NCBI RefSeq assembly: GCF_013376105.1
Contig: NZ_JAAMFM010000012.1
Span: 42,117 to 106,116 of the forward strand
Reading direction: 5' to 3'
DNA length: 64,000 bases
From: Arthrobacter wenxiniae
Lineage (GTDB): Bacteria; Actinomycetota; Actinomycetes; Actinomycetales; Micrococcaceae
The translations under genes and the position numbers were made by a program. Numbering within the stretch: the stretch's first letter is position 1; each line of letters begins with the position of its first letter. Positions 45,734 through 57,910 of the stretch are shown here, one piece after another. Under the pieces are notes generated by a model. The model worked only from the letters and a program-made list of their open reading frames with translations. It was not told where the DNA came from and did no database searches.

Positions 45734-46845
45734 CGCTCAGCTGTCGTGGACGTTGGCGTGGCCGGGGGAAGGGTCTTGGGCTGCGGGGCCGGCTGCAGCA
45801 CGGCCTTCAAGACTGTTGTCTCCGTAACGTGCAGCCGCGCCAGCAACTCCTTGGTTCCCGGTTGGGACTTCCGGCACGCCGTCAGCGGCCACTGCACGTG
45901 GATGGCCCTGCCCGCGGCGTCCACGAGCCAGACGTCCGGAATGATCTCCAGGCTTGCCTCGCACACCAGCTTGCCCACCGCCTTGTAGCTGGGTCCCCGG
46001 AAAGCCTTGACCAGGGGTGTCAGGTCCCCGGTGAGGCGCTTTTGGGTGATGGTCCGCCAGGTGCCCCGGGCGTCGGTGACGTTGCTGCCGAAGGCGGTGC
46101 ACTCCACCGCCGAGACAGGCACAAAGCCCTCCGGAATGCCGCCCATGTCCTTGGCGGAAGGGTCGGCCAGGCCGTTGCCTTCATACCAATGGGCCGTGGT
46201 CATGCAGTCGGCGCCGGCCAGGATGCGCGCGGGCGGCGGCGTGACCGGCTCGACGGCGTCGGACGGCCTGACGTCGATGGACTTCGAGGATGTCACCGTC
46301 AGGGCCGCCAGGGCCTGCCGGACCCCGGGCTTGGTGAAACCGCAGGCGTCGTGCGGCCACTCGATGTGCACCGCCTTGCCCGTGGCATCCACCAGCCACA
46401 GGTCCGGGATTGTCTCGGCCATGGCGACGCAGGCGCCGCCATCCTGCCGCTCGCTTTGTTCCGCCAGGGCGGCAAGGAGGGGTCCGTAGTCCCCGGAGAG
46501 GTGTTGTTCCAAAATGGAGGCCCAGGCCGGCTCCGTACTGGCTTGCCGGAAGATGCGTTGTCCCGGCGAGCACTCAACGACGTCCACCGGCACGAAGCCC
46601 TGCGGCACGCTGCCCATCGTGGCCGCCACGCCAGGCGGCGCGGTCATGAGAGGTTCGTTCCAATACGACGTGGCCAGGCAGTCCGCCCTGCCCTGCGGGG
46701 CCGCTGGGGAGGGCGTGTAGTGCGTGACGCGGCCGGTGATGGCCGTGCACCCGCCCAGGCACAGGACCAGGACGGCCATAAGGGTCGCAGTGATGGCTGC
46801 CAGGGCCGGGCGGAGCCTGCCGGCCGCCGGAGCTGCCCCAATCAT
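45730..46845 (-). CDS. Lipoprotein with two tandem copies of an unknown domain
   Basis: A 371-residue secreted lipoprotein: the signal ends in the lipobox LGGC at about residue 31. Two homologous units follow, roughly residues 50-200 and 210-355. Each has the order PxGFVPVxxVEC, a middle region with LL and a cysteine, then IPDxWLVDAxGxAxHxxWP and a final cysteine. Paired cysteines suggest disulfides. The same unit appears once in the preceding gene, whose stop overlaps this start (ATGA). I know no function for the domain. Confidence 0.75.
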   Translation of the reverse strand: MIGAAPAAGRLRPALAAITATLMAVLVLCLGGCTAITGRVTHYTPSPAAPQGRADCLATSYWNEPLMTAPPGVAATMGSVPQGFVPVDVVECSPGQRIFRQASTEPAWASILEQHLSGDYGPLLAALAEQSERQDGGACVAMAETIPDLWLVDATGKAVHIEWPHDACGFTKPGVRQALAALTVTSSKSIDVRPSDAVEPVTPPPARILAGADCMTTAHWYEGNGLADPSAKDMGGIPEGFVPVSAVECTAFGSNVTDARGTWRTITQKRLTGDLTPLVKAFRGPSYKAVGKLVCEASLEIIPDVWLVDAAGRAIHVQWPLTACRKSQPGTKELLARLHVTETTVLKAVLQPAPQPKTLPPATPTSTTAER

Positions 46846-47354
46846 GGGGCCACCGGTATTTCCAGCTGCGTCGAGGAGGCGATCTTCAGCGCGGCCGGCG
46901 CCTTCGCTGTGGCGGGGTTGGGGCCGCTGCACACGTCCGGCGGCCGCATGACATGCATTGCCTTGCCTGATGAGCCCATGAGCCTCAGCCCGGGAATGCC
47001 CACCCGTTCCGAGGTGCACGACACGCCTTTCCGCCTGTCGTCCGGTTCGGACAATGCCGCCACCAAAGCGGCGTGGCCACCGCCCGGGTGCACCTCCCGG
47101 ATGTCCGCATCCGGATTGACGGCGTGGCTGGACGTTGGGCTGGACGTTGGGATGGACGTTGGGCCGGGCTGCGGCTGGCACAGCACCACATCGACGGGCG
47201 TGAAGCCTGCGGGGACGGATCCCAGGAGGCTGCACCGCGCCAGGCCCCCCGCACCCAGGCCCCCCGCACCCAGGCCCAGCGCAAGGCAGGCCGGCAGCAC
47301 ACGCCGGGCGGCCGGCGTCGTACGCCTTGGCGGGAGGGGTACATGGGAGCCCAT
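46842..47354 (-). CDS. Secreted protein with one copy of the same unknown domain
   Basis: A 170-residue exported protein with a signal-like N-terminus (PLPPRRTTPAARRVLPACLA, then a Gly/Leu-rich core). The domain (VPAGFTPVDVVLC to KAMHVMRPPDVC) matches the two units of the downstream lipoprotein but is more degraded: the conserved WP is RP. The signal region holds a duplicated 15-base unit and the domain holds three 12-base units. The cysteine after GGLAR lacks a canonical lipobox. TACGCT lies seven bases before the ATG at 47354, suggesting a leaderless first gene of the operon. Confidence 0.65.
   Translation of the reverse strand: MGSHVPLPPRRTTPAARRVLPACLALGLGAGGLGAGGLARCSLLGSVPAGFTPVDVVLCQPQPGPTSIPTSSPTSSHAVNPDADIREVHPGGGHAALVAALSEPDDRRKGVSCTSERVGIPGLRLMGSSGKAMHVMRPPDVCSGPNPATAKAPAALKIASSTQLEIPVAP
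47128..47163. repeat. 12-bp tandem repeat in the secreted-protein gene
   Basis: The unit CTGGACGTTGGG is repeated three times, the third starting with A. On the coding strand it gives a PTSS/PTSI repeat. Confidence 0.8.
47241..47275. repeat. 15-bp tandem repeat in the signal-peptide region
   Basis: CAGGCCCCCCGCACC occurs twice in tandem (47241-47255, 47256-47270) with part of a third copy, duplicating the Leu-Gly-Ala-Gly-Gly segment of the signal region. Confidence 0.8.
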
Positions 47355-47539
47355 GCCCGCAAGCGTAACAACGGGTGCGCGGGAAGGGGATGGCAAACGG
47401 GTAAAGAGTCGGTACCGTTTGGGCAGCGGAGAGGTCCCGGGGGCAATTCAAATACCGCGAAGGCCGTCCTCTAGACTAAGAACGGCGGCCCGAGCAATGC
47501 CGCCGCTTACTCGCACACGAGCTTAGGTAAGAACTGTAG

Positions 47540-48628
47540 ATGTCTGACACGCCCCAGAAGACGGCCGCCGCGCCGCACTCCTCAAACCCCGCCGCCCCGG
47601 ACCCGCTCGATGAGGCGGCCGTTGGCGCCGCTGTGGAGCAGGCGCTCGCCGCCATTGCCGCCGCCGCCTCCCTGGACGAGCTCAAGGCCGCCCGCCTGGC
47701 GCACACCGGCGAGAAGTCGCCGCTGAGCCTGGCCAACCGGGAGATCGGCGGGCTGTCCAAGGAGTTCAAGGCCGCGGCCGGCAAGCTGCTCGGGGCCTCG
47801 CGCGGACGCGTTGCCAAGGCGCTCGCAGCCCGTTCCGGGGTGCTCGAGGCCGAGGACGCCGCCCGCATCCTGGTCGAGGAAACCGTGGACGTCACGGCCG
47901 CCCCGCGCCGCCGCCGCGCCGGCGCCCGCCACCCCCTGTCCACCCTGCAGGACCGCGTGTGCGACATCTTCGTGGGCATGGGCTGGGAAATTGCCGAAGG
48001 CCCGGAACTGGAGTCGGAGTGGTTCAACTTTGACGCCCTGAACTTCAAGCCGGACCATCCGGCCCGAGAAATGCAGGACACCTTCTTCGTCGAGCCGCCC
48101 GAGGCCCACCTGCTGCTGCGCACCCACACGTCCCCGGTGCAGGTCCGTTCGCTGCTGGAGCGCGAGCTGCCCGTGTACGTGTTGTGCCCGGGCAAGGTGT
48201 TCCGCACCGACGAGCTCGACGCCACGCACACGCCGGTGTTCCACCAGTTCGAGGGCCTGGCCATCGACAAGAAGCTCTCCATGGCGGACCTGCGCGGCAC
48301 GCTCGAGCACTTTGCCCGGCAGATGTTCGGAGATGGCGCCAGCATCCGCCTGCGCCCCAACTTCTTCCCGTTCACCGAGCCCTCAGCCGAGCTGGACATC
48401 TGGCACCCTGGAGCCAAGGGCGGCCCTCGCTGGATCGAGTGGGGCGGCTGCGGCATGGTCAACCCGAACGTGCTCCGGGCCGCCGGCATCGATCCGGACG
48501 AATATTCAGGATTCGCCTTCGGCATGGGGATTGAGCGGACCCTGATGTTCCGCAACGAGGTCTCCGACATGCACGACATGATTGAGGGCGACATACGATT
48601 CAGCGAACACTTTGGGATGGAGATCTAA
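47540..48628 (+). CDS. pheS: Phenylalanyl-tRNA synthetase alpha subunit
   Basis: Catalytic subunit of the alpha2-beta2 PheRS, charging tRNA-Phe. The 362 residues have an N-terminal coiled coil (residues 20-110) and the class II core: motif 2 around VLCPGKVFRTDELDATHTP, FHQFEGLAID, and motif 3 GFAFGMGIERTLM. A TAGACT -10 near 47474 would leave a leader of about 55 bases, containing a GGCGGC/GCCGCC hairpin. pheT begins three bases after the stop. Confidence 0.98.
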   Translation: MSDTPQKTAAAPHSSNPAAPDPLDEAAVGAAVEQALAAIAAAASLDELKAARLAHTGEKSPLSLANREIGGLSKEFKAAAGKLLGASRGRVAKALAARSGVLEAEDAARILVEETVDVTAAPRRRRAGARHPLSTLQDRVCDIFVGMGWEIAEGPELESEWFNFDALNFKPDHPAREMQDTFFVEPPEAHLLLRTHTSPVQVRSLLERELPVYVLCPGKVFRTDELDATHTPVFHQFEGLAIDKKLSMADLRGTLEHFARQMFGDGASIRLRPNFFPFTEPSAELDIWHPGAKGGPRWIEWGGCGMVNPNVLRAAGIDPDEYSGFAFGMGIERTLMFRNEVSDMHDMIEGDIRFSEHFGMEI

Positions 48629-48631
48629 GCG

Positions 48632-51175
48632 GTGCGTATTCCACTGACTTGGCTGCGCGAGTATGCGCAGGTGCCGGCGGGAGCAACCGCCGAAGACGTT
48701 ATGACCGAGCTGGTCAAGGTCGGCTTTGAGGAGGAAGCCGTCCACCGTCCGCTGGACTCGATCAGCGGGCCCATCGTGGTGGGCCAGGTGCTCTCCAAGG
48801 TGCCGGAGCCGCAGACCAATGGCAAGACCATCAACTGGTGCACCGTCCGCGTGGTTCCGGAAGGCGCTGCGCAGGACCTGGCAGGCGACGGGATCGACCC
48901 CTCCGGCGTGCAGGGGATTGTCTGCGGCGCCCACAACTTCGAGGTGGGGGACAAGGTGGTGGTCACGCTGCCCGGCGCGGTGCTGCCCGGCGACTTCCGC
49001 ATCTCGCCCCGCACGACTTACGGCCACGTGTCGGCCGGCATGATCGCCTCGGTCCGCGAGCTGGGCATCGGCGAGGACCACGACGGCATCCTGGTGCTTT
49101 CCACGCTGGGCCTGGACCCGGACCTGGGTGCCGATGCGCTGGAGCTCCTGGGGCTGCGCGACGAGGCCGCCGAGATCAACGTCACGCCGGACCGCGGCTA
49201 CGTGTTCAGCATCCGCGGCGCCGCCCGCGAGTACGCCCACGCCACCGGCACCCCGTTCACCGACCCGGCCGCGCTGGTTGCTGTCACCGCCGCGACGGGT
49301 CCGGGTCATCCCGTCCGCCTCGAGGATCAGGCGCCGATCTACGGCAAGCCCGGCTGCGACCGCTTCGTGGCCCGCACGGTGCGCGGAATTAACGCGGCTG
49401 CGCCAACTCCGACGTGGATGTCCGCCCGGCTGCGCCTGGCCGGGATTCGCTCCATCTCACTGCCGGTGGACATCTCCAACTACGTGATGCTGGAGCTCGG
49501 ACAACCGCTGCACTTCTACGACGCGGGCAAGCTTTCCGGCGACATTGTGGTGCGCCGCGCGGCCGCCGGGGAAACCCTCCGGACGCTGGATGGCAAGGTC
49601 CGCAAGCTGGACCTCGAGGACCTGCTGATCACCGACGACTCGGGCGCCATCGGCGTCGCCGGCGTCATGGGCGGTGCCTCCACCGAGGTCACGTCCGCGA
49701 CCACCAGCGTGCTGGTTGAGGCCGCGCACTTCGAGGAAGTCTCGATCGCCCGCTCGCGCCGCCGCCACAAGCTGCCCTCCGAGGCCTCCAAGCGCTTTGA
49801 GCGCGGCGTGGACTGGGAGGTGGCCGACGAGGCCGCCCAGCGCGCCGTGGACCTGCTCGTGGAGCTGGCCGGCGGCACCGAGGACACGACCGTCACCGAC
49901 GTGGGCACCGAGCCCGGGCCTGTCACGGTGTTCCTGCCCGCAGGCTTCGCCTCGGCCCGCATCGGCATCGACTTCACGACCGGACAGATTGTCGGGTCCC
50001 TGGAGGACCTGGGCGCCGTGGTTGAACCGGCCGACGGCGGCTGGTCCGTCACGGCCCCTAGCTGGCGCCCGGACCTGGCCACCCCCGAGGACCTCACCGA
50101 GGAGGTGGCCCGCCTGGTGGGCTACGACGCCATCCCGGCCACCCTGCCCGTTGCCCCGCCCGGCCGCGGCTACTCGCGCACCCAGCAGCAGCGCCGCCGC
50201 GCCGTCCAGGCCCTGGCGGATTCCGGCCTGACCGAGATCCTCGCCTACCCGTTCGTGTCCAAGGCCGCCAACGACACCTTTGGCGTGGCCGAAGCCGGCG
50301 CCCCCCGGGCCGCGGTGAAGCTGGCCAACCCGCTGAGCGAGGAACACGGCTACCTGCGCACCTCGCTGCTGCCGGGCCTCATGGAGACCGCCAGGCGCAA
50401 CCACTCCCGCGGCTTCCACGACCTGGCGCTGTTCGAGTCGGGGCTGGTCTTCCTGCCCTCCGGCACCTTGGGCACGGCGTCCATCCCGCCGCTGGGCGCC
50501 AGGCCGTCCGACGACGTCCTTGACGCCCTGTACGACGGCATCCCCTACCAGCCGCTCACCATCGGCGCGCTGTTCACGGGCAGGGACACCCCGGCCGCAC
50601 CGGGCCACACGCCGCGTCCCTGGGACTGGGCCGACGCCATCGACGCCGCCCGCCTCGTGGCGGACGTGACCGGCGTCGACCTCGTGGTGGAGCAAGGCTC
50701 GCACCAGGCCTTCCACCCCGGCCGGGCCGCCGTGCTGAAGCTGCGCTCCGGCGAGGTGGTGGGCCATGCCGGCGAGCTGCACCCCAGGCTGCTGGCCGAG
50801 CAGCACCTGCCGGCCCGCACCGTGGCCATGGAACTCAACGCCAGCATGGTGTTTGACGCCGCCGCGGACGTCATCGTGGCCAAGCCGATCTCGACCTTCC
50901 CCGTCGCAACCCAGGACGTTGCCCTGGTGGTCCCGGCGGAGGTTCCGGCCGCGGCTGTGCTGGAGTCCCTGCGTGAAGGCGCCGGCGAACTGCTCGAGGA
51001 CGTGGCGCTGTTCGACGAATACGCGGGCAAGGGCATTCCGGCCGGCAGCAAGTCGCTGGCCTTCGGGCTGCGCTTCCGCGCCGCGGACCGCACCCTGACG
51101 GCCGACGAGGCGTCGGCGGCCCGCGCGGCCGCCGTCGAACTGGCCGGCGAACGGTTCGGCGCCACGCAGCGGTAA
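48632..51175 (+). CDS. pheT: Phenylalanyl-tRNA synthetase beta subunit
   Basis: The 847-residue beta subunit, with the EMAP/tRNA-binding-like domain near the N-terminus (VVGQVLSKVPEP), the B3/B4 editing domain, the B5 domain, a class II-like core and a C-terminal ferredoxin-fold anticodon-binding domain (ISTFPVATQDVALVV onward). The start is a GTG. Length is normal and the frame is intact. Confidence 0.98.
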   Translation: MRIPLTWLREYAQVPAGATAEDVMTELVKVGFEEEAVHRPLDSISGPIVVGQVLSKVPEPQTNGKTINWCTVRVVPEGAAQDLAGDGIDPSGVQGIVCGAHNFEVGDKVVVTLPGAVLPGDFRISPRTTYGHVSAGMIASVRELGIGEDHDGILVLSTLGLDPDLGADALELLGLRDEAAEINVTPDRGYVFSIRGAAREYAHATGTPFTDPAALVAVTAATGPGHPVRLEDQAPIYGKPGCDRFVARTVRGINAAAPTPTWMSARLRLAGIRSISLPVDISNYVMLELGQPLHFYDAGKLSGDIVVRRAAAGETLRTLDGKVRKLDLEDLLITDDSGAIGVAGVMGGASTEVTSATTSVLVEAAHFEEVSIARSRRRHKLPSEASKRFERGVDWEVADEAAQRAVDLLVELAGGTEDTTVTDVGTEPGPVTVFLPAGFASARIGIDFTTGQIVGSLEDLGAVVEPADGGWSVTAPSWRPDLATPEDLTEEVARLVGYDAIPATLPVAPPGRGYSRTQQQRRRAVQALADSGLTEILAYPFVSKAANDTFGVAEAGAPRAAVKLANPLSEEHGYLRTSLLPGLMETARRNHSRGFHDLALFESGLVFLPSGTLGTASIPPLGARPSDDVLDALYDGIPYQPLTIGALFTGRDTPAAPGHTPRPWDWADAIDAARLVADVTGVDLVVEQGSHQAFHPGRAAVLKLRSGEVVGHAGELHPRLLAEQHLPARTVAMELNASMVFDAAADVIVAKPISTFPVATQDVALVVPAEVPAAAVLESLREGAGELLEDVALFDEYAGKGIPAGSKSLAFGLRFRAADRTLTADEASAARAAAVELAGERFGATQR

Positions 51176-51210
51176 CCGGGCCGCGCGCGGCCGGTCCTGC
51201 CGGCGCGGGC

Positions 51211-52185
51211 CTACGGGACCAGGATGACCTTCCCGGTGGTCTGGCGGGACTGCAGCGCCGCATGGGCGGCCCCGGCCTCGGCCAGCGGGAAGCGGGCGCC
51301 GATGCGGGCGGTCAGCTTGCCGGCGGCCGCCGCGTTGAAAACATCGGCCGAACGCCAGCGGCGCTCCTGCGGGTTGCGCAGGTAGTGCCCCAGGGTGGGG
51401 CGGGTGACAAACAGGGAACCGGCCGCGTTGAGTCGCTGCAGGTCAAACGGAGGCACCTGGCCGGACGCGCCGCCAAAGAGCACCAGGGTGCCCCGGATGC
51501 GCAACGACGCGAGGGAACCTTCGAAGGTGTCCTTCCCCACGCCGTCGTACACCACGTCCACGCCGTCGCCGTCGGTGAGCTCGCGCACCGCCTCGGCAAA
51601 GCCGTCGTAGCGCAGGACGTCGTCGGCCCCCGCGACGCGGGAGAGCTCCTCCTTTTCATCCGTGGAAACCGTGGTGATGACCCGTGCCTCGCGCTCCTTG
51701 AGCATCTGGGTCAACAGCAGCCCCACGCCGCCGGCGCCGGCGTGCAGCAGCACGGTCTGGCCCGGCTCCACATGGTAGGTGGAGTTCATCAGGTAGTGGG
51801 CCGTCATGCCCTGCAGGGGCAGCGCCGCGGCAATGTCCAACGGCAGGGAGGAGGGGACGGGCAGCGCCTTCTCGGCCGGGAAAATGGCGTATTCCGCGTA
51901 GCACCCCCGCCCTTCGGCGGTGGCTACGTGGTCGCCCACGGAAAATTCCTCCACGCCGGGACCGACGGCCGCGACGGTGCCGGCGGCCTCGGCGCCCGGG
52001 GTGAACGGGAAGGGGACGTTGTAGGTGCCGTCGCGCTGGTAGGTCTCAATGAAGTTCACGCCGATCGCGGCCACGCGGACCAGCAGTTCGCCCGGCCCCG
52101 CCTCCGGGACCGGCACGTCCCTGACCGCCAGGACCTCGGGGCCGCCGGGGGCGTTGGCAACAATGGCGCGGCTTTGCGAGGTCAT
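51211..52185 (-). CDS. Quinone oxidoreductase (zinc-independent MDR family)
   Basis: A 324-residue NADPH-dependent oxidoreductase of the medium-chain dehydrogenase family. Signatures: GVNFIETYQRDGTY near residue 40, PGAEAAGTV, and the nucleotide-binding LLHAGAGGVGLLLTQ. Catalytic zinc ligands are absent, as in E. coli QOR (QorA). It may reduce quinones or related electrophiles. The ATG at 52183-52185 lies just after a GGAGAAC ribosome site. It interrupts the otherwise continuous pheST-arg region on the opposite strand. Confidence 0.9.
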   Translation of the reverse strand: MTSQSRAIVANAPGGPEVLAVRDVPVPEAGPGELLVRVAAIGVNFIETYQRDGTYNVPFPFTPGAEAAGTVAAVGPGVEEFSVGDHVATAEGRGCYAEYAIFPAEKALPVPSSLPLDIAAALPLQGMTAHYLMNSTYHVEPGQTVLLHAGAGGVGLLLTQMLKEREARVITTVSTDEKEELSRVAGADDVLRYDGFAEAVRELTDGDGVDVVYDGVGKDTFEGSLASLRIRGTLVLFGGASGQVPPFDLQRLNAAGSLFVTRPTLGHYLRNPQERRWRSADVFNAAAAGKLTARIGARFPLAEAGAAHAALQSRQTTGKVILVP

Positions 52186-52305
52186 GGTGTTCTCCACTTC
52201 TGTACAGATTCCTGGGGTCTTCGATTGCAGTGGGCCGGGCGCCCTGGAACGTCGCAAGCCTGCTTACATCATAGGTGCGAAAAAACGGACCGCGCCGGAA
52301 CTTGA

Positions 52306-52333
52306 TGGATAAATATCGGTAACAATGAATAAT
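52306..52333 (+). promoter_or_regulatory. Candidate ArgR operator half-sites upstream of argC
   Basis: AT-rich TGGATAAATATCG (52306-52318) and TGAATAAT (52326-52333) resemble ARG-box halves (TGAATAWWWWATTCA) and lie just upstream of the argC -10. The AT-richness stands out in this genome. The match is imperfect. Confidence 0.4.
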
Positions 52334-52340
52334 CCTGCTG

Positions 52341-52346
52341 TATAGT
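52341..52346 (+). promoter_or_regulatory. argC -10 hexamer, leaderless spacing
   Basis: TATAGT ends six bases before the argC ATG and no ribosome site is present. Confidence 0.5.
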
Positions 52347-52352
52347 CGTTTC

Positions 52353-53411
52353 ATGAGGATTTCAGCAGCCGTTTCAGGGGCCAGCGGGTACGCCGGGGGA
52401 GAGGTGCTGCGCCTCCTGGCCAGCCACCCGGACGTGACCATCGGAGCCATCACCGCGCACAGCAACGCAGGCACCCGCCTGGGCGAGCTGCAGCCCCACC
52501 TGCACTCGCTGGCGGACCGCGTCCTGGTCGAGACCACCGTGGAAAACCTGGCCGGGCACGACGTCGTCTTCCTGGCCCTGCCGCACGGCAAGTCCGCCGC
52601 CGTCGCCGCCCAGCTTCCTGCCGACACGCTGGTGATCGACGCCGGCGCGGACCACCGCCTGCAGGATGCGGCGGAGTGGGAGAAATTTTACGGCTCCCCG
52701 CACGCCGGCACCTGGCCCTACGGCCTGCCCGAGCTTCCCGGCGCCCGCGCCAGGCTGCAGGGCGCCAAGCGGATCGCCGTCCCCGGCTGCTACCCCACCA
52801 GTTCCCTGCTGGCACTGCTGCCAGGCTTCAGTGCCGGCGCACTGCTTCCCGACGACGTCGTCATCGTCGCGGCGTCCGGGACCTCCGGGGCAGGCAAGGC
52901 AGCCAAGATCAACCTGATCGGTTCCGAAGTCATGGGCTCCATGAGCCCCTATGGCGTGGGCGGCGGCCACCGGCACACGCCGGAAATCCAGCAGGGCCTC
53001 TCCGAAGCGTCCGGCCTGGATGTGAAAGTGTCCTTCACCCCGACGCTGGCGCCCATGAGCCGCGGCATCCTCACCACGGCCACGGCCAAGGTGGCGCCCG
53101 GCTTCGCAGCCCAATTCGGCGGCGGGCAGGACCTCGCCGCGGCCCTGCGCCGGATCTGGGTGGACAGCTACGCTGACGAGCCCTTCATCAAGGTCCTCCC
53201 CGAGGGCCGGTGGCCGTCCACCAAGTCGGTGCAGGCCTCCAACTACGCCGCCCTGCAGATCGCCTACGACCCCAATGTCAACCGCGTGGTGGCCTGCTGC
53301 GCCATCGACAACCTCACCAAGGGGACGGCCGGCGGGGCCGTACAGTCAATGAACATTGCCCTCGGCCTGGCCGAAACGTCGGGCCTTTCCTTCCAAGGAG
53401 TAGCACCATGA
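52353..53411 (+). CDS. argC: N-acetyl-gamma-glutamyl-phosphate reductase ArgC
   Basis: NADPH-dependent reductase, third step of arginine synthesis. The 352 residues contain the nucleotide-binding [10 protein letters not shown] and the catalytic cysteine in [12 protein letters not shown]. First gene of argCJ; its stop overlaps the argJ start (ATGA at 53408). Confidence 0.98.
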   Translation: MRISAAVSGASGYAGGEVLRLLASHPDVTIGAITAHSNAGTRLGELQPHLHSLADRVLVETTVENLAGHDVVFLALPHGKSAAVAAQLPADTLVIDAGADHRLQDAAEWEKFYGSPHAGTWPYGLPELPGARARLQGAKRIAVPGCYPTSSLLALLPGFSAGALLPDDVVIVAASGTSGAGKAAKINLIGSEVMGSMSPYGVGGGHRHTPEIQQGLSEASGLDVKVSFTPTLAPMSRGILTTATAKVAPGFAAQFGGGQDLAAALRRIWVDSYADEPFIKVLPEGRWPSTKSVQASNYAALQIAYDPNVNRVVACCAIDNLTKGTAGGAVQSMNIALGLAETSGLSFQGVAP

Positions 53412-54577
53412 GCGTGACAACTGCACAGGGCTTCCGGGCCGCCGGCACCACAGCCGGCCTGAAGGCCTCCGGCAAGCCAGACCTCGCCCTGGTGGTCAAC
53501 GACGGCCCGCAGCGCAGCGCCGCCGCCGTCTTCACCTCCAACCGCGTTGCAGCCGCGCCCGTCCACTGGTCGCGCCAGGTGCTCAGCGACGGCCGGGTCG
53601 ACGCCGTCGTGCTTAATTCCGGCGGGGCCAACGCCTGCACCGGCCCCGAAGGCTTCCAAAACACCCACACGACGGCTGAAAAGGTGGCCGACGTGCTGGG
53701 CATTTCCGCCACGGACGTGGCCGTCTGCTCCACCGGGCTCATCGGCGAGCAGCTGCCCATGGACAAGATCCTGCCGGGCGTGGAGGCCGCCGCCGCCGCC
53801 CTGGCGTCCGACGGCGGGGCTGCCGCGGCGGCGGCGATCATGACCACCGACACCGTCGCCAAGGAAGCAGCGTGGACGTCGGCCCCGGATGCCAACGGCA
53901 ACAGCTATTCCATCGGCGGCATGGCCAAGGGCGCCGGGATGCTGGCCCCCGGCCTGGCCACCATGCTGGTGGTCATCACCACCGACGCCGAGGTGGAGGC
54001 CGAGGGCCTGGATGCCGCCCTGCGCGACGCCGTCCGCCCCACCTTCAACCGGGCCGACTCCGACGGGTGCATGTCCACCAACGACACCGTGCTGCTCCTG
54101 GCCTCCGGCGCCTCCACCGCGATCCCCGACATGGACGAATTCACCGCGGGCCTCACCGAAGTCTGCGCCACCCTGGCCCGGGCCCTGATTGCCGACGCCG
54201 AAGGCGCCAACCACGACATCGCCATCACCACCGTCAATGCCGACAGCGAACGGGATGCCGAGATCGTCTCCCGGGCCGTGGCCCGCTCCAACCTGTTCAA
54301 GTGCGCCATCTTCGGCAACGACCCCAACTGGGGCCGGGTCCTCTCCGCCGTCGGCACCACCGACGCCGTTTTCGACCCCAACGAGGTCAATGTCAGCATC
54401 AACGGGGTCCAGATCTGCCGCAAGGGCGGGATCGGCGACTCCCGCGACCTCGTGGACCTTTCCGGGCGGGAAGTCACTGTCGAGATCGACCTCCGCACCG
54501 GCGACGCCTCCGCAACCATCTGGACCAACGACCTGACCCAGGCATACGTCGAAGAAAACAGCGCCTACTCCTCGTAA
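53408..54577 (+). CDS. argJ: Bifunctional ornithine acetyltransferase/N-acetylglutamate synthase ArgJ
   Basis: Transfers the acetyl group from N-acetylornithine to glutamate, recycling it. The 389-residue precursor carries the self-cleavage motif [14 protein letters not shown], where the chain is cut between Ala and Thr to give alpha and beta subunits. Whether it also uses acetyl-CoA (bifunctional) is not certain from sequence. The argE and argA functions are replaced by this recycling route. Confidence 0.97.
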   Translation: MSVTTAQGFRAAGTTAGLKASGKPDLALVVNDGPQRSAAAVFTSNRVAAAPVHWSRQVLSDGRVDAVVLNSGGANACTGPEGFQNTHTTAEKVADVLGISATDVAVCSTGLIGEQLPMDKILPGVEAAAAALASDGGAAAAAAIMTTDTVAKEAAWTSAPDANGNSYSIGGMAKGAGMLAPGLATMLVVITTDAEVEAEGLDAALRDAVRPTFNRADSDGCMSTNDTVLLLASGASTAIPDMDEFTAGLTEVCATLARALIADAEGANHDIAITTVNADSERDAEIVSRAVARSNLFKCAIFGNDPNWGRVLSAVGTTDAVFDPNEVNVSINGVQICRKGGIGDSRDLVDLSGREVTVEIDLRTGDASATIWTNDLTQAYVEENSAYSS

Positions 54578-54588
54578 GCCGGTGTCCC

Positions 54589-54611
54589 GGTGGTCGAGCC
54601 TGTCGAGACCA
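54589..54611. repeat. Short palindromic intergenic repeat (GGTCGAGCCTGTCGAGACC type)
   Basis: A dyad of the TGGTCGAGCCTGTCGAGACC type in the argJ-argB gap. Seventeen bases of it (54591-54607) recur in inverted orientation inside the 5' end of argH at 59775-59791. From memory, this string is very frequent in Arthrobacter-type genomes. Confidence 0.7.
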
Positions 54612-54697
54612 GCGGCCGCGAGTGCCGTTAACGCGTTACAGCAGGAAACGCAGCCGGGCGGCGACACCACGAACGTATTTGCACTAGTGAGGAAAAC

Positions 54698-55596
54698 ATG
54701 ATGACTTCGGTGGAGACCGCGCAGGACAAGGCAGCGTCACTGATTGAGGCGCTGCCGTGGATCCAGCAATTTGCCGGCACGGTGGTGGTGGTGAAGTACG
54801 GCGGCAACGCCATGATCAACGACGACCTCCGGCGCGCGTTTGCCGAGGACATCGTGTTCATGCACCACGTGGGCATCAAGCCGGTGGTGGTGCACGGCGG
54901 CGGCCCGCAGATCAACTCCATGCTCAAGCGCCTGGACATCAAGAGCGAGTTCAAGGGCGGGCTGCGCGTCACCACGCCGGAAGCCATGGACGTGGTCCGG
55001 ATGGTGCTGACGGGTCAGGTGGGCCGCGAGCTGGTGGGACTGATCAACTCGCACGGCGCGTACGCGGTGGGCCTGTCCGGCGAGGACGGCGCCCTGCTGC
55101 AGGCGGAGCGCACCGGCACCGTGGTGGACGGGCTGCCCGTGGACCTGGGCCTGGTCGGCGAGGTGGTGGGAGTGAACCCCGGCGCCATCCTGGACCTTCT
55201 GGAGGCCGGGCGCATCCCCGTCATCTCCACCGTGGCCCCGGAGGTCGGGGACGCCTCCACCGTGCTGAACGTCAACGCGGACACCGCCGCCGCGGCCCTG
55301 GCCGTGGCGCTGGGGGCCTCGCGCCTGGTCATCCTGACCGACGTCGAAGGCCTCTATGCCCACTGGCCGGACAAGTCGTCACTGCTCTCCTCCCTCGCCG
55401 CCGGCGAGCTGCGCGCCATGCTGCCGTCGCTGGAGTCGGGCATGATCCCCAAGATGGGCGCCTGCCTGAGCGCGGTCGACGGCGGTGTGGCGCGTGCCGC
55501 CGTCGTCGACGGGCGCAGCGCGCACTCAGTCCTGCTGGAACTGATGACCACCGCCGGCAACGGCACCCAGATTTTTCCCGACGATGAGGACGCATC

Positions 55597-55600
<4 letters not shown>
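54698..55600 (+). CDS. argB: Acetylglutamate kinase ArgB
   Basis: Phosphorylates N-acetylglutamate, the committed and usually feedback-controlled step. The 300 residues show [10 protein letters not shown], the substrate loop VHGGGPQIN, and the ATP-site region LTDVEGLY. An N-terminal helix (about residues 5-22) is of the type found in arginine-sensitive hexameric kinases. GAGGAAAAC precedes the ATG. The stop overlaps argD by ATGA. Confidence 0.97.
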
Positions 55601-57908
<2,308 letters not shown>

Positions 57909-57910
57909 CC

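Noticed and set aside
47474..47539. pheS leader attenuator with a leader peptide
   Set aside because: A short frame and a GGCGGC/GCCGCC hairpin exist, but the frame has no phenylalanine codons and no T-run follows the hairpin.
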